DNA of 10,364 nucleotides from Actinomycetota bacterium. Its GTDB lineage: Bacteria; Actinomycetota; Acidimicrobiia; Acidimicrobiales; Ilumatobacteraceae. The notes under the pieces were generated by a model. It was not told where the DNA came from and did not search any database. It saw only the letters and a program-made list of their open reading frames with translations. This document shows, piece by piece, positions 6,866 through 10,364 of this stretch; position 1 is the stretch's first letter, and each line of letters starts with the position of its first letter. The position numbers and the translations under genes are program-made. The DNA is taken from positions 1-10,364 of the forward strand of contig WLTJ01000034.1 in the NCBI GenBank assembly GCA_009705435.1, given 5' to 3'.

Positions 6866-8746
6866 ATGGTGATGCGACCACCTGCGGGATCAATACCGGA
6901 ATTACCGGGGTCGTACCAGTTTAAGGATGTCCATGGTCGGGTCATCTATGTTGGCAAGGCTTCAAATTTGCGGCAGAGGGTTTCCAATTACTTTCAGGAT
7001 CCTGCTTTGCTCCACCCTCGCACGGCGCAGATGGTGGAGACCGCTGAGACGGTTGAGTGGCTGACAGTACGTAATGAAGTTGAAGCGTTGATACTTGAGT
7101 TCAGCCTGATTAAAGAACACAGACCACGTTTTAATGTTCGTCTACGCGACGACAAAAGTTACCCCTTTTTAGCAGTGACAACCGATGAAGAATGGCCGAG
7201 GGCGCTCGTGATGCGCGGGAGAACACGCAAAGGAACACGTTATTTCGGTCCTTTTCCGCATGCACATGCAATTCGTGACACGCTAGATCTTCTATTGCGG
7301 ACCTTTCCGATACGAACGTGTAGCCCAAGTAAATTTAATCAGCACAACAAACTCGGCAGACCATGCCTCTTATTTCATATTGAGAAATGCAGTGGACCCT
7401 GTGTTGGCGAAGTGAGTGAGCAGGAATACGCCAACTTGGTGAAGGATTTTTGCAACTTCCTTGATGGTGACACGGATGAAGTCGTTCAACGACTTCAAGA
7501 TGACATGTCACTGGCGTCAAAGAATCTCGAGTACGAGAAGGCGGCGCGATTACGTGATCGATTGCAGTCGGTGGCTAAAGCAATTGAAAAGCAACAGATC
7601 GTCGGCGAACGCAATGAAGATATCGACCTGATCGGCATTGCTCAAGACGAACTTGAAGCTGCCGTGCAAGTTTTCTATGTTCGAAAAGGTCGAGTAGTGG
7701 GACGCAAAGGCTTCGTCCTTGACAAAGTTGAAGACCTCTCGCAAGCGGGTCTTGTTGATCGGATCATCGAGGCTTTATATGGCGATGAACCCTTATTGGG
7801 CATCCCGAAAATGCTTTTGGTTCCTGAATTGCCTGAATCAATGGCGACCTACGAAGAATGGCTGAGTTTCCAACGAGGCACAAAAGTTGAGATTCGCATC
7901 CCTCAGCGGGGCGACAAACGTGAACTGCACGAACTAGTCACGCGCAATGCCATCGAAGAATTTCATCGCCACCGTATGAAGCGTTCAAGTGACCACAATA
8001 GTCGGAGCCGCGCTTTGACTGAGTTGCAAGACTTGCTCGGCCTCGCTGAGGCACCGTTGCGCATCGAGTGTTACGACATGGCGCATTTGCAGGGCACGGA
8101 TTATGTCGGCTCAATGGTGGTTCTTGAAGACGGACTTCCCAACAAGCGTGAATATCGTCGGTTTAAGGTGAAGGATGTTCCTGGTAACGATGATTACGCG
8201 GCGATGGAAGAGGTTCTGACCCGCCGTTTCAAGGCCTACCTCGAGGAGCGGGATCAAGTCAGTGACACTGAGGCGCTGGCAACTGGAGAGCGTAAGCGTT
8301 CCAAGCGTTTCGCTTATCCTCCCCAATTGCTTTTGGTGGACGGTGGCAAGGGGCAATTGGGCGTAGCGGAGCGGGTTTTGAAAAATCTAGGTCTTGACAC
8401 TGAGATTCCCGTTGCTTCACTAGCGAAACGTTTTGAAGAGGTATTTATCCCGGGTCAAAGCCAAGCAGTTGAAATTCCGCGAGGAAGTGAAGCGTTATTT
8501 ATGTTGCAACGCATTCGCGATGAGGCTCACCGCTTTGCGAACTCGTTTCATCGTGAATTACGGGATAAGCGAATGGTCTCCAGTGCGCTTGATGGCATTG
8601 AGGGTCTGGGCGAAGCCCGCAAAAAGAAGATCACGCAAGCTTTTGGGGGAGTGAATGCCGTGAAGCAAGCGTCTTTAGAGGACCTGCGCTCCCAATCTTG
8701 GCTACCAGAGGCAGTGGCGCAAGCAATCTTTGATAAGTTCCACTAA
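6866..8746 (+). CDS. uvrC: Excinuclease ABC subunit C, the dual-incision nuclease of nucleotide excision repair
   Basis: UvrC binds the UvrB-DNA complex and cuts the damaged strand on both sides. At 626 residues it is full length. The GIY-YIG nuclease spans about 13-95, with GSY (15-17), YVGKA (28-32), and Y28, R38 and E78 at the positions of catalytic Y29, R39 and E76 in the Thermotoga protein as I recall its sequence. Four cysteines (152, 167, 175, 179) match the iron-sulfur cluster site. A UVR motif (about 207-242) pairs with that of UvrB. The C-terminal RNase H-like nuclease has its Asp-Asp-His triad at D404 (ECYD), D492 (VDGG) and H555 (DEAH). Helix-hairpin-helix DNA-binding motifs occupy about 574-626. 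Ser 16 replaces the more usual Val or Ile of the GIY triplet. The gene is probably cotranscribed with uvrA. Its stop overlaps by four bases the stop of the convergent oxidoreductase gene. Confidence 0.98.
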   Translation: MVMRPPAGSIPELPGSYQFKDVHGRVIYVGKASNLRQRVSNYFQDPALLHPRTAQMVETAETVEWLTVRNEVEALILEFSLIKEHRPRFNVRLRDDKSYPFLAVTTDEEWPRALVMRGRTRKGTRYFGPFPHAHAIRDTLDLLLRTFPIRTCSPSKFNQHNKLGRPCLLFHIEKCSGPCVGEVSEQEYANLVKDFCNFLDGDTDEVVQRLQDDMSLASKNLEYEKAARLRDRLQSVAKAIEKQQIVGERNEDIDLIGIAQDELEAAVQVFYVRKGRVVGRKGFVLDKVEDLSQAGLVDRIIEALYGDEPLLGIPKMLLVPELPESMATYEEWLSFQRGTKVEIRIPQRGDKRELHELVTRNAIEEFHRHRMKRSSDHNSRSRALTELQDLLGLAEAPLRIECYDMAHLQGTDYVGSMVVLEDGLPNKREYRRFKVKDVPGNDDYAAMEEVLTRRFKAYLEERDQVSDTEALATGERKRSKRFAYPPQLLLVDGGKGQLGVAERVLKNLGLDTEIPVASLAKRFEEVFIPGQSQAVEIPRGSEALFMLQRIRDEAHRFANSFHRELRDKRMVSSALDGIEGLGEARKKKITQAFGGVNAVKQASLEDLRSQSWLPEAVAQAIFDKFH

Positions 8747-9678
8747 TCAACAAAGGGAAGAATGTCTGTTCGAAATCGTTCGTAAGCGTTCAATCGTGAG
8801 ACGGGATCTCGTCCTAAAGTAAAATCCGGAATGATAATCTCGTTGTAGCCAAGTTCTTTGAAGAGATTGAGCTGCTCAATGATGTGCGCATCCGAGCCGA
8901 CAATTGTGCGATCTGCCGGTGCCGCAAGGCGGATCTTTTCAATCGTCTTTTCATCCTCTGCAAGGAAAAACATCGCTTGGACTGATTTGTGAACCGTATC
9001 TGGATCGCGTCCAACAGATTCACAAGCAGAGCGAAAGGTATCAATGACCCGACTCGCAGTCTCAACGTGACCCCAAGTGTTCCATTCATCTGCATAGCGC
9101 GCAGATATCTTTTGCATTCGTGGTCCTCCAGTGCCAACCATGATGGGCAAAGGGTTCTGCACTGTTGTTGGTTGACAAGGAGCATCAGTGATGGAGAAAT
9201 GCTTGCCTGCGAATGACGTGCGGGGTTCATTGAGAAGTGACTTGATGATTTGAATTGCTTCTTCAAAACGATCCACGCGATCTTTGCCGGATAGAAGATC
9301 AATGCCGTAAGCGTGATGTTCGTTGACCTGCCAACCGGCACCTATCCCGAGGACGAGACGACCATCAGAAATCCGATCGATTGTTGCCGCCGTATTCGCT
9401 AGGACTGCTGGATGGCGCACGGTTGTTGGGCTGACTAGAGAACCAATGCGCAAGGTCTTGGTGACTGCAGCAACGGCGGCAATGACGCTCCAGCATTCGT
9501 GCACATTGCCGTCCAGAACTTCGCCAACTTCTGAATTGGGCATGAAATGGTCGGCGTACCACAGGCAGTGCCAGCCCTGGCGATCACCATATTCCGCCAA
9601 ATCGCGAACTTCCTCCCAAGAACGCTCGGGAGATGGCCACAAGGAAAACTTCATCGATGATTTCACGGATGCACTCAT
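8743..9678 (-). CDS. LLM-class (luciferase-like) flavin/F420-dependent oxidoreductase, substrate unknown
   Basis: The 311-residue protein belongs to the bacterial luciferase-like TIM-barrel superfamily, whose members use FMN or the deazaflavin F420 for hydride transfer or oxygenation. Visible marks are LWYADHF (39-45), the core from about 79 to 116 containing SPTTVRHPAVLANTAATID and GRLVLGIGAGW, and MVGTGGPRM (180-188), a phosphate or cofactor contact region in relatives. Actinobacteria carry many such paralogues, mostly F420-dependent, so F420 is my guess; the substrate cannot be read from sequence. There is no signal peptide or membrane segment. ATG 9678 is preferred because a TANNNT hexamer ends at -7; an internal ATG at 9654 (residue 9) would also keep the whole fold. 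The gene is divergent from the methyltransferase (33-base gap) and convergent with uvrC, so it is probably a single-gene unit unrelated to repair. Confidence 0.93.
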   Translation of the reverse strand: MSASVKSSMKFSLWPSPERSWEEVRDLAEYGDRQGWHCLWYADHFMPNSEVGEVLDGNVHECWSVIAAVAAVTKTLRIGSLVSPTTVRHPAVLANTAATIDRISDGRLVLGIGAGWQVNEHHAYGIDLLSGKDRVDRFEEAIQIIKSLLNEPRTSFAGKHFSITDAPCQPTTVQNPLPIMVGTGGPRMQKISARYADEWNTWGHVETASRVIDTFRSACESVGRDPDTVHKSVQAMFFLAEDEKTIEKIRLAAPADRTIVGSDAHIIEQLNLFKELGYNEIIIPDFTLGRDPVSRLNAYERFRTDILPFVD

Positions 9679-9684
9679 GCTCTC

Positions 9685-9690
9685 AGGGTA
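9685..9690 (-). promoter_or_regulatory. Candidate -10 element for the LLM oxidoreductase (leaderless start)
   Basis: On the minus strand this reads TACCCT and ends at -7 from ATG 9678. The six bases between, GAGAGC, lie too close to the ATG to act as a ribosome binding site. No -35 resembling TTGACA is seen at normal spacing. Confidence 0.5.
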
Positions 9691-9699
9691 GTGGGCTCG

Positions 9700-9705
9700 T
9701 AACCT
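9700..9705 (+). promoter_or_regulatory. Candidate -10 element for the methyltransferase (leaderless start)
   Basis: TAACCT ends at -7 from GTG 9712. It sits nine bases from the oppositely directed TACCCT of the oxidoreductase gene, so the two promoters would share DNA and probably compete for polymerase. No Shine-Dalgarno or clear -35 is visible. Confidence 0.5.
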
Positions 9706-9711
9706 TGCGAT

Positions 9712-10364
9712 GTGAGTACTTCTGGAAATGACAATGACCTGTGGGAAGAGAATGCGCAGTGGTGGATCGACGGGTTCACTGAAGGGGCGGATGCTGAATA
9801 CGAAGAGCAGATTCTGCCGTTAGCTGCTCAAGAGTTACAGGGCATGGGCAGTGTGCTCGATGTTGGATGCGGTGATGGACAGGTTTCGCGCCTTGCCACC
9901 AAGATCGGTGCTTCATTTGTAGCGGGTATCGATCCGACATGGAATCAAGTTCGCGTGGCTGCTGAACGTGGCGGCGGAATCCATGTGAGTAAGGCTGGAG
10001 CAGACGCCCTCCCATTTTTTGACGAGACATTCGATGCTGTTGTGGCTTGTTTAGTTTTTGAACATATCGGCGACGTGGATGCCGCAATCTCAGAGGTGGC
10101 AAGGGTTCTACGACCGAGAGGTCGCTTCTGCTTCTTTTTGAATCATCCGCTCCTACAGACTCCGGGGAGTGGCTGGATTGATGATCATGTGCTTGATCCT
10201 CCCGAGCAATATTGGCGGATCGGTGATTATCTGATTGAGCAAGAGTCACATGAGGAAGTCGAAAAGGATATTTTCATCCCCTTCATCCACCGCCCGTTAA
10301 GTCGCTATGTCAATGCCCTGATTCAAAATGGCCTCTATGTCGAGCGGATGCTAGAGCCCGCGCC
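9712..10364 (+). CDS. Class I SAM-dependent methyltransferase (partial, C-terminus beyond right edge)
   Basis: The frame is open from GTG 9712 to the window end (217 codons plus two bases). Motif I, VLDVGCGDG (48-56), binds S-adenosylmethionine. D74 in GIDP fits the acidic residue at the end of strand 2. ADALPFFDETFDAVVACLVF (97-116) followed by EHIGD is the motif II and post-motif region of Methyltransf_11-type proteins. RVLRPRGRFCFF (131-142) is motif III. The region from about 143, with GSGWIDDHVLDPP and then FIHRPLSRYVNALIQNGL, is the substrate-side part seen in UbiE/BioC-like small-molecule methyltransferases, so a soluble small-molecule enzyme is likely; the substrate is unknown. The GTG is chosen because of the -10-like hexamer at 9700-9705 and because the reading frame becomes methyltransferase-like soon after it. 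The ATG at 9710 is in another frame and is followed at once by a stop. Confidence 0.92.
   Translation, partial: MSTSGNDNDLWEENAQWWIDGFTEGADAEYEEQILPLAAQELQGMGSVLDVGCGDGQVSRLATKIGASFVAGIDPTWNQVRVAAERGGGIHVSKAGADALPFFDETFDAVVACLVFEHIGDVDAAISEVARVLRPRGRFCFFLNHPLLQTPGSGWIDDHVLDPPEQYWRIGDYLIEQESHEEVEKDIFIPFIHRPLSRYVNALIQNGLYVERMLEPA

Noticed and set aside
8713..8744. AGTGG...CCACT inverted repeat at the end of uvrC as a terminator
   Set aside because: The stem is only five pairs with a loop of over 20 bases and no T-run; chance pairing is more likely.
9776..10249. 157-codon minus-strand open frame
   Set aside because: It lies opposite the methyltransferase frame, whose SAM-binding motifs are clear; its composition (rich in His, Arg, Gln and Ser) is typical of an antisense shadow.
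1..10364. A novel defence, mobile or RNA-based system
   Set aside because: I looked for arrays, long repeats, att-like ends, transposases, toxin-antitoxin pairs and structured gaps. All the sequence is taken up by seven recognisable genes and short promoter gaps.

Overview
The window looks like ordinary chromosome from an actinobacterium with a fairly balanced base composition. Three things point that way. UvrB has the GKSAT...AW form of Walker A that I associate with actinobacterial UvrB. There is an F420-type luciferase-like oxidoreductase. Several genes have an actinobacterial style of leaderless start. Phrases in UvrC (SYQFKD near the N-terminus, LLLRTFPIRTCS, HIEKCSGPCVGEV) remind me of Acidimicrobiia, but that is recollection and no search was run.

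Layout, left to right. Positions 1-1240 (minus strand) hold the N-terminal part of a membrane-bound sensor histidine kinase: a hydrophobic multi-helix region, a GAF-like domain and the start of a HisKA_3 domain, cut by the window edge one residue after the phospho-accepting His. Divergent from it is a tight plus-strand cluster: coaE (1283-1936), uvrB (1933-3972, ATGA overlap with coaE), uvrA (4007-6853, after a 34-base gap with its own likely promoter) and uvrC (6866-8746, 12 bases after uvrA). uvrC meets a convergent minus-strand LLM-class oxidoreductase gene (8743-9678) with a 4-base overlap of stop codons. Divergent from that gene, a class I SAM-dependent methyltransferase begins at 9712 and runs off the right edge.

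How the genes work together. UvrA, UvrB and UvrC form the complete incision machinery of nucleotide excision repair, encoded side by side in what looks like two transcription units, coaE-uvrB and uvrA-uvrC. CoaE makes the last step of coenzyme A synthesis and is probably a linkage partner rather than a repair protein. The oxidoreductase and methyltransferase have unknown substrates.

The most interesting non-coding pattern concerns starts. Four genes (coaE, uvrA, the oxidoreductase and the methyltransferase) have a TANNNT hexamer ending exactly at -7 from the start codon and no clear Shine-Dalgarno, which suggests leaderless mRNAs. The histidine kinase has the same arrangement one base further out, and that helps pick its start. 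There is no gene-free stretch over 300 bases; the longest gaps are 42, 34 and 33 bases. I saw no tRNA, rRNA, CRISPR array, insertion sequence or convincing terminator, and nothing that amounts to a previously undescribed system.
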